The notes under the pieces: generated by a model | The model's database searches: none | Seen by the model: only the letters and a program-made list of their open reading frames with translations | What the model was told of the DNA's origin: nothing | Assembly (NCBI RefSeq): GCF_000001735.4 | Contig: NC_003076.8 | Span: forward strand, 26,601,835-26,665,834 | Reading direction: 5' to 3' | DNA from: Arabidopsis thaliana | Lineage: Eukaryota; Streptophyta; Magnoliopsida; Brassicales; Brassicaceae | Length of the DNA stretch: 64,000 bases | Shown here: positions 1-9,641 of the stretch, one piece after another | Layout of the letters: each line of letters opens with the position of its first letter | Numbering within the stretch: position 1 is the stretch's first letter | Made by a program: the position numbers and the translations under genes

Positions 1-1369
1 TCCCATTTGTAAAAATAAAAAGAAAGGATTTCCCGTAAAAAAATAAGGAAATCAAAATCATATTTTTCTTGAATTGCAGTTTTTTTGGTCAAAAAAATAT
101 ACGACAGTTTTTTGTAGTTGTCGGCCGACATTTATCAAAACAAACATATCTCACAAGGACAACAGAAAGTGGAGAAAGATTTACAAAAGGTTTTGGCTCG
201 AAAATTGAAATGTCTTAACAAGTTGGGAAAAGAAAAAAGTTGGACCAGAAAAGAACTTGACAAGGTTGATTTTTCATTTTTGAAGAGAGCGATAGTTTGG
301 ACTACTACTATATAGTATGAGAGATTAATAAGTGGTCTGTTTTTCAATAATTGACTATACTGTTTCATTCATAAAGTATAACATTAATAATTTAAAGTTT
401 ATATCTTTCGTATTAATTCTACTGTTCATATTAATGTTTAAATTACATATTAGCACTTAAACATGTAAAATATAATTAATATTAATAGAATACTCCTAAA
501 ATACACACTATTACCCATAGACATATACGTTTAGTCTAAAGTAGAAGCGAAAAATGTACTACCTAAAATTCTTAGAAAAAAGAAGCTCTCGAGTCGTTTG
601 ACGGATAAAACAAGAAAGATTGTAGAAAAAGAATGAAATTCGTTGATTCTTTCGTTCAACAAGAGAAACCGATAAGAATAAAAAGTAACGTACCACATCT
701 GTTTCATTATGTAAGATGTTTAAACAATCTTATCTTGTTTCATTTTATTTAAAATTTTCAAGTTTTATGCATTTTTTAATACTATATATATCTTATTGTG
801 TTGGGGCTATAGCCTATAGGTATCTTGCGTGTTATACAATGTGTGTTTCGTTGGATTTATAATTTCTGCATCACTAAATGCTAAAACACGCCCGGTGAAT
901 TATTCTTTCTACAATGTTACCTATATTTCGTATTTTTTTTGTGAATACTTGGAAATACGTGTGTTCCAACTGTATAGTCCATGCTTTTTAGTTTTGTAAC
1001 AGAAATTTGTTTTTTCTCTTAGTTGGGATACAAACGTGTGAATAAACACTTATTACGTATCCACCCATTTTGAATTAAGTTTGCCATCCACACGGGCACG
1101 GCTGGCACAATTGTGCATATTCATACATTTATGATTCATTCATTTTAGAAGTCAACTGATCCAACAAAAAATAAAAAAATTGGAAATATTATTTACTTTC
1201 ATTGTTAGTTTAGTAGTAATAATTAATTGATTTAGTTATTTAGTGTTACCCCCGCATGAGAAGACTTTTTTTTATCCCTCTAAAACTAATTATTCTCTAC
1301 GAAAATTTCAGTCGTCTATACATTAATTTAGCATCCGATTTAGGAAAAAGAAGAAGAAAAGAATTACGA
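1..1369. other. Intergenic, AT-rich, no gene seen
   Basis: AT-rich sequence with no frame that looks coding on either strand. The short open frames at 118-368 start at non-ATG codons or are low in complexity and resemble nothing I know. The end next to 1370 should hold the 3' UTR of the minus-strand uniporter gene. Confidence 0.6.
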
Positions 1370-2423
1370 TCAACAACGACCAGATTTAGTCAAATTTGGA
1401 CGATGCATCTTCTGTAGCTTGGTAAATCGATCGATATCGAAATCAAGCATTTTAATCAAACGTTTCTGCTTCGTCTCGAACCGGCTTTTGTAAAAACCTT
1501 CAAAGGAAGGTTCCTTTGAAGTTCGGAGGAAGAAGGCGTAACCAGCCATGAAATATGTCGAAGTTACGTAGAAGCATATGGGTTCCATCACGTCCCACGA
1601 CAGTTCCCAAAACGTCAGCCTAAAAAATCCAACTGTTTGGGCCATTATTAGGCCTAATCCGGCCCATAATTCTTTTCGAACCAGATCATCGGCTCTTTTG
1701 TCGATATCTGATTTTATGATCTCAAGTTGTTCGAACTCTTGTCTTGTCTCGGCGTCGAGACTGGGTTCGAGTGTCGGAATCAGACCAGCCATGGCGCTTG
1801 TTAGCTGTAATCACACAGAAGAAGAAGAACAAATTAGATCAAGAATGTTAAATTTGATTTAAGAATTTGCAATGCATGTAGAGTTTAATTACCTCTTCGG
1901 GTTTAAGGCAGACGAGTTTTCCCAAAACGATGACGTTTCCAGCTTCGTCAAGCATATTCGCGACCCGGTTACCTTGTTCAGGATCCGAACTGTATTCTCC
2001 GCAGACCCGAACAAACTCCGAATAAGGAACCCAGTTCTTGCCAATCTCTCTCAGCTTCGATTTCACCAGCTCCATTTCCGCTGCTCTCATGAGCTTCTTC
2101 ACGTCTTCCACCGTGACCGCCGGGAAAAACTCCGGTGATGATTTCTTCGGCGAAGGTGGCGGTAACATCTCGTCGAGTCTAATACGATTATTATTGGACA
2201 AAGTCAATTCCCTGAGTTTCTCCATCAAGTTACCACCTTTAGGAACTATCTCCGGCGAGAAAAATGCCCTCTTGTGGAGAAATCTGCGGCGGATTCCAGA
2301 ATCTCCGGCGTCGGGAGGAATGCCGCCGGATTTGGTCGGACGCATTCGGGTAAGACCAGAAATCCTGGAGTAGGTTTTGGAAATGTTGAAGAGACTTTGA
2401 ACTAGGGATTTCTTCGACGACAT
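1370..2423 (-). CDS. CMCU: Calcium uniporter (MCU) family protein, organellar (At5g66650, cMCU)
   Basis: Two exons, 2423-1893 and 1804-1370, joined at a GT-AG intron, give 321 aa. The MCU domain fills the C-terminal half. It has the 'LKPEE' stretch at the splice junction, a first hydrophobic helix around residues 222-240, and the pore signature WDVMEP at 247-252 followed by the second membrane helix. Acidic residues D248 and E251 of that signature form the calcium selectivity filter in the family. The N-terminus is rich in Ser, Lys and Arg and has few acidic residues, like an organelle transit peptide. This member has been reported as chloroplast-located (recalled), whereas most relatives are mitochondrial. 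I chose the start at MSSKK because the frame upstream has no better ATG and reads into hydrophobic UTR-like sequence. The family assignment is firm; the organelle rests on memory. Confidence 0.93.
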
Positions 2424-2568
2424 CGTCGATCTCTCAAGATACGTTAAAAAATGAAGGAAAAAAGAATCAAAGAAGAAGAACAAAATTGGTTTTGATTTAA
2501 TAAGATACAGAGAAGAACACACGGTTTTGTATATTGGTCCGAGATTAAAACAGAGAGACTTGAGCTTC

Positions 2569-2576
2569 CTTTTATA
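2569..2576 (-). promoter_or_regulatory. TATA box candidate of the uniporter gene
   Basis: TATAAAAG on the minus strand, about 146 bp upstream of the ATG at 2423, a normal distance for a plant core promoter with a short 5' UTR. This is a motif match only. Confidence 0.45.
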
Positions 2577-4990
2577 TTAGCGTTGTTGGCTCAGAGCAAC
2601 GACGCAACAAACGAGAAGGCTCCTCTGAAACAGCTTCCTTATCACGATATTTTGACACGATAATTACACATAGGCGATAAGGCGTCGCTTATCGTTTTCT
2701 CATTTTTTATTAAATTATTTCTTAAAACGCTTGTTATGATACAGCTAAACAAAGTTAAATATATAATTAACGAGTTTCATAAACGTATGAATACTAGTAT
2801 TAGTATAGAACCGTTATCATAAACGTATTGAAACAACTTAGAACCGTTATTAGTGTAACAATACACTTTGTTTAATCATAAGTGTGAACTCGATGGATGT
2901 GTATGAAAAATCTCAATCATTGAAGAAAAATTTAAGTTAGCATTTTTTAAACATGCAAGATAATAATACATATATGTTTATATTGCACATCAAATTATTT
3001 GATAAAAAAAAATATAAAATCCACGTTTTATGTGAGTTTTGGGTAACCAATAGAGTAAGTTCTCTCTTGAGACACTGGAGCACGATAAATTGGGAGATTA
3101 GATTGTCAAGTCACGGGAAATACATTATATCGGTCACCTAAATGGTGATGACCGTACACGTGGCAAGCTAAGCTTCCGACGTCATAAGCGACTTGCCACG
3201 CATTGCCGTCCGATCTTTCTTTTTTGAGAAAAATCTTATTAACACGCGAAGTCTTCCAAAGCCAATCAGATCTTCTTCCCATTGCTTTCCCAGTTTTGTT
3301 TTTATTATTATAGATTTTGTAATAAATACATCTTGATAATGGTTCACTAATACTAATTCGTCTAAAACCTTTTAAATTATATCAGATGTAAACGGTTTTA
3401 ATATAAATTTAAGTAAGTTATTTATTAAAATGTGGTGTTCCATAACACGTAGATTTAGATAAGTGCAAGCATCATCTCTGTATTTTTTGTTATTTTTTAA
3501 AAAAAAGTTCGGTGGAAGTATGATAAGATATAGTTCTTTTTCAAATATTAAGCCAATGCGGAATATTTCAGTACTGGATTATGAAGACATGAGTGACCGA
3601 TTCCTTATGCAACCATGTATTTGTTCGAGAATATGCAGATGTCACAAATTACAAAAAGTTCTTAGTGGAAGACATTAATGATCTGTTTGTTTGAGAGTTA
3701 CAGCAGTATGAATGTTATAATATCTATATATTGCAGTTTAAATTTGAAAGAGTGTTTAAAAACTAGATTATGAATTCTTGTGTATTTCTGTCATTAAAAC
3801 CGTTTATGATAACCAAACCAATAGATTTTTTAAAAAAATTTTCCCCTAAACCCAAAAATGATCATTTAATTGTTAACCATCAAGGGATAGCCACTTTAAC
3901 GTAAAACGGACTTATAAATGATATTAGAGAACAGTTTATTAATTAATAAAGAATCTAAATTAACGAAAAAGTGAAAGAAAAGAAACAAAAAACGGGAAAG
4001 GTGGAAGTTAGTAGGTTGAATAAAAAGCATGAAAATGTGTGAGGACTGGACACACGTAAACGAGTCGCCACGTAAATGCTAAAGAGGGTTTGGAATCTGT
4101 GTGTGTGTGTGTGTGTGTGTGTGTTGTAGGGAGAGAGTGTTGGGGAGTTGATATCTAAGGAGGGTTTCTTTAGACTTCAGAGCTATACCAAACTCCTCAC
4201 GAGGCTCCATCTCCTTAATTTCTCGTGGGGTCGTTTTTTCGGTTGTTTTTGTAATAAACAAATAAATCAATAAAGGATGGTTTGATGAAAATAAATAAAA
4301 AGATGGATTCTTTTAACGAAGCTACCTCCCCCAGTTGAATGATATAAGCTTACCGTTTTTATTCATCCCCACACTCTCCTTTTCTTGACCGTCAATTTTT
4401 ATTTCTTAACAAATTACGAAGTAACCGAATTTTTCCAACTTACTTTTGCTGTCCAAATATATATTATTTTCTCTAGAAACTTATATCCCTCATCGCAATT
4501 TTGTAAAATTTGAAATTACAAGTAGCACTAATACATAAACTCTCTTCTTTTTTACCTTTTTGTTGTGTGTGGCGTGAATTATTCAAAATCAAAACCATAA
4601 TGTTGAAGCTAGCTAGTGGAATAAGATATATTCAGAAACTTATATGATAAAAGAAAGAAGGAAAAAAGGTATGGCAAGAAGTATCGAGGTGGTTTCTGCA
4701 GATGGAAGGAACACTTGATGTATATACATTTGACATTTATTTAATCAGATTCAAAGGCAGTGCTTGTATATTGTAATCTACGAATGTTACAAATATATCA
4801 CCAGATTGACATGTTACCTTGATGTTTAAATTTTAAGTTTTTGACAATCAACTAAAAATTAAGATAAGATGGTATGTTCGGTTTATACTTTAAAATATAC
4901 TTGAATTCTTTGTTCATAATTATAAGATGTTAGAAACGAGAAATAATAATTTTATTTTATTTTAGTGAAAACCATTTTTTTTTTTTTAAA
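2577..4990. other. Intergenic, no gene; inverted G-box pair inside
   Basis: No convincing coding frame. Positions 3158-3201 hold CACGTGGCAAG and, 20 bp further on, the inverse CTTGCCACG. The rest is AT-rich. The small frames at 2953-3141, 3463-3678 and 4079-4270 look like chance. Confidence 0.55.
4098..4124. repeat. (TG)n microsatellite
   Basis: About 13 uninterrupted TG units, in non-coding DNA. Confidence 0.95.
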
Positions 4991-4999
4991 TGAGTTTAA

Positions 5000-6130
5000 A
5001 TGTCAAATTTACATTATATGAGAACATTGTCAAACTTCGAACACCGCAAATTAAGAATGTGGTACTTACGCGCGGTTAGTTTCCGATGTTTTTAAATTTT
5101 TTTAAATAATAGTGAAATTAACATGATTTTAAGTTAAAAATTATATATTATTTTTTTAAAGTTTAAGTTTTATTTTTTTAGTGAAAATCATAATTATTTT
5201 TTTAATAGTTTAAGTGTCAAATCTATATTATGTGAAAACATTGCCGAACTACGAACACATCAAAATTTACAGATCAATTAAGGATTGGATGCCTAGGCAG
5301 CGTAGGCGCTGTTAGTTTCCGGCATTTTCAAATTTTAACACTTAAACTAATTTTTAAAAGTAATAGTGAAATGAACATGGTTTTAGTTAAAAATTAGAAA
5401 TTATTTTCCTTAAGGACGGGATGCGTAGGCGCGGTTAAATTTTGACGTTTTAAAATTTTAACACTTAAACTCATTGGAAAAAAAAATTGAGTTTAAGTGT
5501 CAAATCTATATTATGTGAAAATATTAACGAACTTCGAATACCGCAAAACTTACAGACCAATTAATGACAGGATGTTTAGGTGCGGTTAGTTTCCAAAGTT
5601 TTTAAATTTTAACACTTAAATTAATTTTTAATAGTAATAGTGAAATTAACATGGTTTTAGTTAAAAATTATTAACTATTTTCTTAAAGTTTAAATTTTAA
5701 ATTTTTTAGTGATAAAAATGAGTTTAAGTGTCAAATCAATATTATGTGAAAACATTGTCGAATTTCGAACACCGCAAGACTTACAGACCAACTAAGAACG
5801 GGATGCATATGCGCGGTTAGTTTCCGATGTTTTAAAAATTTAATACTTAAACTAATTTTTATAAAGTAATAATGAAATTAATGTGGTTATAGTTAAAAAT
5901 TATTAACTATTTTCTTAAAGTTGAAGTTTTAATTGTTTTTTAGTGAAAATCATTATTATTTCTTCAAAATAAGTTTAAGTGTTAAATCAATATTACGTGA
6001 AAACATTGCCGAACTTCGAACGCCGCAAGACTTACGGACCAATTAAGGACGGGATGCCTAGGCACGGTTAGTTTCCGACGTTTTAAAATTTTAACACTTA
6101 AACTAGTTTTTAAAAATAATAATGAAATTA
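5000..6130. repeat. Degenerate tandem array, five units of about 210-285 bp
   Basis: Five diverged copies of one sequence. The landmark 'gaaaacattg(t/c)cgaacttcgaacaccgc' recurs near 5021, 5233, 5518, 5748 and 5998, and an extra partial copy of the 'acgggatgc.taggcgcggtta' core lies near 5410. Each unit has a GC-richer core between an inverted pair: 'gtttaagtgtcaaat' on the left and 'attttaacacttaaac' on the right. A single unit could therefore fold as a hairpin. No coding frame runs through it. The origin is unknown; a non-autonomous element amplified in tandem is one possibility. Confidence 0.85.
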
Positions 6131-6269
6131 ATATGGTTTTATATTATTTTTTATTTTTAAAAATGTTTTAGTGAAAAATTTAAACTATTTAATTATTGTT
6201 TTAATAAAAACATTTTTTTAGAAAAAAGAAAAAGAAAAAAGAGAATGAATAAAGAAATACCTGGTGACG

Positions 6270-6294
6270 ACAAAAAAAAAAAAAAAAAAAAAAA
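6270..6294. repeat. Poly(A) tract
   Basis: A run of about 23 A, with 'gaaatacctggt' both just before it (6254) and just after it (6295). That is a 12-bp direct repeat flanking the A-run. Confidence 0.8.
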
Positions 6295-6299
6295 GAAAT

Positions 6300-6970
6300 A
6301 CCTGGTTGGATTTGGATACAAAAAAAGCCCACCAGCGTGAGGCCATTTTGCGTCTGAAAGCCCACCAGCGTGAGCCCACTTTGCGTCTGAAAGCCCACTA
6401 CCATGAGCCCACCTTGCGTCGTTGTTGTTGGAAACTCGTCTGAAATTCTCCGTCTTCTTCTTCATTCGTAATCTGAGAAGCTTCTTTGTCTTTGATGATT
6501 GCTTTCTTCCTCCAGCATCGTCGTCAATGGAAACGAGAATCCTTTGATCTCTCCTCTCAGTCGTCTCTCTCTCGCCATCTCCGCCGTCGGGCCATGGTCG
6601 TCGTCAATGGAAACGAGAATTCGAAGCCCACCGTGTCGTACTCTGAGAAGTTTCTTTTCGTCTTTGATCAAAAATTGATAGTCTCTCATCTCTTTGTCTC
6701 TTGTACTTGGATTCTTTGATTGGGATATCTTCCTCATGTTAGAGTTCCTCCTAGGTCGAGATCGGAATCTCAAAAACCTTGTTAGGTGCGAGGAGAAGAT
6801 GTGGGGAGAAGTAATTCAATTAATCACGAATCATCATTCATCGGCGATCAGCTATTAAAAAGAGATTTTTGTTGCCGTTTCTCGAAGAAGAAAGAAGATG
6901 AAGGTGAATAGAGAATTTTGATTTCTCAAGAATGAAGAAGAAGAAGAAGAAGAGCGTGATATATTTATAA
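6300..6970 (+). other. Promoter/5'-UTR-like block without a recognised gene
   Basis: GC-richer than its surroundings. It opens with three 33-bp tandem units (near 6324, 6357 and 6390), each containing AGCCCA, the plant 'site II' promoter element. CT-rich 5'-UTR-like sequence follows. A 23-bp perfect direct repeat ('tcgtcgtcaatggaaacgag' plus three bases) lies at 6518-6540 and 6598-6620. On the minus strand the 33-bp units read as an 11-residue repeat (GLSDAKWAHAG) inside a 90-codon ATG frame (6465-6193) that then runs into poly-Phe from the T tract. I see no known domain. It could be a dead or unannotated gene. Confidence 0.4.
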
Positions 6971-7473
6971 GCAACCACAAGGTTCTCTTGGGTTATTTTC
7001 TTTTTTTCTTAAGCAGAGTATCTTTGCTTCACTTAATGATGATTTGATATTAATCTAGCCGTTGGGATTTTTCACTATTTGTAAGAAATTAGAGATCCGA
7101 TTTGTTTAATAATATTGTAGAGGAAATCTAAATTACATCCTATTTCCATTTACTAATCTCAATCTAACCAATAAGGAAATTTCGTTTGGGTTGTTTCATT
7201 TTTTCGATGATTTTGGTTTGTTTTCCATTCATTGATATAACGTTTAAAAAGAATCATCCTTTTTTTGTTCACAAAATTTAATATCAAAAGGTAAGGAGAA
7301 CATGGTGATTGGTGAATGATGATCAATTAATAAGGTGAAGAATTTTCAACTCCATAACTGTTAATTAAAAATAACTTTTTGACTTTCGAGTCTTGCTTGA
7401 GTGTAAACACTGCTAAACCCTAATATCTTTGAAACGCCACCATTGATGATATTATTTACCTTTTCTACGAAAC
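6971..7473. other. Intergenic, 3' flank of the first DUF677 gene
   Basis: AT-rich, no gene seen. The part near 7473 should be the 3' UTR of the minus-strand gene that follows. Confidence 0.55.
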
Positions 7474-8670
7474 TCAATTAGCAGGTAACCCAAGGATGTG
7501 TTCCAGAACAAGAAGTCTTCCCAAAGCAATGAATTTGCTACACTTAGCCGCATTTTCACCAACTTCTTCCATTTTCTCAGTAAACCCATCTACATGCTTC
7601 TTGATTCCTTGCATCGCAAGTCCCATCGCCTCCTCTTCTTCTTCTCTCTCCACAGCAAAGTCCACAGTCTCCAGAATCGACGAAACCCAACTTCTCAGTT
7701 CATCAACATCCGATCTTATATTCTTCATCGCTTCATTGTTAACTTGCACTCTACTCTCCATCGTCAAAACCAATCCTCTCTGTCTCTTCACAGCTTTCTC
7801 GTACTTTTTCCACATCTGGCTAAACCATTTTCCTGTTATCTCAATCGGTGCGGTCGATCCAGAGGCAACCGCACACACCACTGGCGGTGCGCTCATTGTG
7901 GTTGCAACCACAGATAAGACAAGAACAGAGACATACGCAGTAGCGAAAAACACGTTAGACACCGTCCTCAATGTTTTTACATTCCTCTGCTTCTTATCAA
8001 GCTTTCTTCTCTGCTTACGCAACTCCTCAAGAAACAAAACCTGCTGATCATAGACCGAGTCGAACTGAGTCACCAATTCACCATCAAAAGGGTCTCCCAT
8101 AGCTTTAAATTTATTCAGCTCCTCCAAGGTTTTCGTATACTTCTTCTTCTTCTTATCTCCTCCAAGATCCGTGTCCACTGACTCTGCCTCGAACTGTTTC
8201 ACCGCGAACCGAATGATAAGTTGGCTGATTTCTGTTCTCTTGACACAATTCTCGACGGTATTGCAGAAATCTAAGGTCTTGGAAGTACTTTTGAAGTAGA
8301 CATCAACCAAAGACTTAAGATCTTTGTTCTTCCAGACATCTTCTCTGCTTTCAATAATGACTCTTACTGCATTTTGGTTTAGTTCAAGCAGAAATCCGTA
8401 AACCTCCATGAGTGAGTCTAGGTTTAAAGATTGAGTCTCGGCTCGAGCAGCGAGCGAGGTGATGATTATGTTGGTTCGTTGGTGAAGCGAAGAATCAAAG
8501 GATTTGAGGTTGGAGTCTTTTTTACAAGCGGATGTGTAAGAACTTAGGTCAGATGAGTATTTAGACCGCATATCTGTCCTGACCTCTTTAACCGGTAAAG
8601 TGCTTGGTCCGTTCCTCTTTGAACTGGATTCTCCATTCATGAGCTCTGACAAGCATCCACAGAACTCCAT
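7474..8670 (-). CDS. DUF677/UPF0496 membrane protein, tandem copy 1 (At5g66660)
   Basis: Single-exon frame of 398 aa starting at an ATG. The N-terminal ~230 residues are predicted helical and include charged coiled-coil-like stretches (KFKAMGDPFDGE near 188, EELRKQRRKLDKK near 215). A hydrophobic block at about 238-280, split by 'SAPP', gives two closely spaced membrane segments. More charged helix follows, ending in 'LLVLEHILGLPAN'. This layout is that of the plant UPF0496 family, which includes At14a, reported to link plasma membrane and cytoskeleton; a function for this gene is not known to me. It is one of three adjacent minus-strand paralogues. The 5' flank just before the ATG shares 'cagattagctcca' with the next copy, so the duplicated unit included the 5' UTR. 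Confidence 0.93.
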   Translation of the reverse strand: MEFCGCLSELMNGESSSKRNGPSTLPVKEVRTDMRSKYSSDLSSYTSACKKDSNLKSFDSSLHQRTNIIITSLAARAETQSLNLDSLMEVYGFLLELNQNAVRVIIESREDVWKNKDLKSLVDVYFKSTSKTLDFCNTVENCVKRTEISQLIIRFAVKQFEAESVDTDLGGDKKKKKYTKTLEELNKFKAMGDPFDGELVTQFDSVYDQQVLFLEELRKQRRKLDKKQRNVKTLRTVSNVFFATAYVSVLVLSVVATTMSAPPVVCAVASGSTAPIEITGKWFSQMWKKYEKAVKRQRGLVLTMESRVQVNNEAMKNIRSDVDELRSWVSSILETVDFAVEREEEEEAMGLAMQGIKKHVDGFTEKMEEVGENAAKCSKFIALGRLLVLEHILGLPAN

Positions 8671-9398
8671 TGATATAATCTGGAGCTAATCTGACTTCAG
8701 AAATGCCAAAACCAAAAGGTAGATACAAAGAAAAAACAGAGATTCAAGAAATCAGGCAGAGTTATAAAAAAAGAAGCAAGGATGTAAACGGATCAAGATG
8801 AGCTGGAGTTGAAGAGAAAGAGAAATTACCAAAGCTTGTATTAGAATCTCGCTCAGGACAAGACAGGACATGACAAGAGGAGCTTACTTAAGTTAACTCA
8901 ACCAAATATCAACAATTACTCAAAAGATGGACACGTCATATGTTTTTTAGTGGAAAAACTTGTCATAATGAATGTACATTTACTTCGACTTTGTTGAGTT
9001 AATTGTTTTTGGATAAAAGGTAGCTTAGTTGAGTAATTCGTTGAAATGTCATATCAAATTATATGCAGACTGAAGAAACATTACTCTATATATGAGTTTG
9101 AAATTCATTTACATTTGGAAAATGATAAGTTGCATACACATACAGATTTGCGATGTACTCAAAAGAGAGTTTGTGCAAAAATCAAAATGATTGTGTGATC
9201 CTCAATTAACTTGATCAAGAGAAAAAAAAAGCAGAGAAGCAAAACACATATATCATTTTTTAAACAATCATTTAAGTTAAATGGGCGAGACAACATCACA
9301 GAATAAAACTATAGTGGGACTGAAAAGCCCAACTTAAAAGCCCATAAACAATGATAGAAACTGCTTGACCCCCAAGTCTCGAGTGATCAAACTCCAAC
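8671..9398. other. Intergenic between DUF677 copies 1 and 2
   Basis: Holds the 5' UTR and promoter of copy 1 (minus strand) next to 8671. The rest is AT-rich with no gene. Two AGCCCA site-II elements lie near 9326-9345. Confidence 0.55.
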
Positions 9399-9414
9399 AA
9401 CGTCAATGTCTTTT
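9399..9414. repeat. Target-site duplication, left copy
   Basis: The 16 bases 'aacgtcaatgtctttt' are repeated exactly at 9626-9641 and bracket the LINE fragment. Confidence 0.85.
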
Positions 9415-9625
9415 TTTTTTTTGCTAAGCATGTTAATATCATTAAAATGAAAGGAGGTATTACAAAGAGCAAAAACCTAATATAGAGTAATCTTGGCAAA
9501 AAAAACTAAAACAAGATTACAATACTGAAATGGGTAGTGATTAAATCAACCAAAGAAGCATCAAATCTCTCCAACGCTTCCTGTGTCGCCGAGCCGTTAT
9601 GGTATTCCGAATCTCTCGATCGATG
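9411..9625 (-). mobile_element. 5'-truncated LINE (non-LTR retrotransposon) insertion
   Basis: About 211 bp between two identical 16-bp repeats, with a T-run at the left edge that is a poly(A) tail on the minus strand. These are the marks of target-primed reverse transcription. Read on the minus strand from 9624, the element opens with an in-frame C-terminus: 'IDREIRNTITARRHRKRW' then 'RDLMLLWLI' and a TAA stop. This resembles the C-terminal end of plant L1-type reverse transcriptase proteins. About 125 bp of 3' UTR and the A-tail follow. All upstream LINE sequence is missing, so the copy is dead. The exact duplication suggests a fairly recent insertion. A SINE is less likely because of the coding match. 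Confidence 0.85.
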
Positions 9626-9641
9626 AACGTCAATGTCTTTT
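9626..9641. repeat. Target-site duplication, right copy
   Basis: Exact copy of 9399-9414. Its last two bases belong to the stop codon (9640-9642) of the neighbouring DUF677 gene. Confidence 0.85.

Noticed and set aside
118-368. Short overlapping open frames on both strands
   Set aside because: Starts are non-ATG or arbitrary, composition is low in complexity and no domain is seen.
2424-2522. N-terminal extension of the uniporter frame
   Set aside because: The extension is Phe-rich and reads UTR sequence. MSSKK gives a transit-peptide-like start and the expected 321 aa.
7496-8047. Plus-strand frames of 139-183 codons over the DUF677 genes (also at 9680, 9879 and 13563)
   Set aside because: Antisense shadows of the well-supported minus-strand genes; the same shadow recurs in each paralogue.
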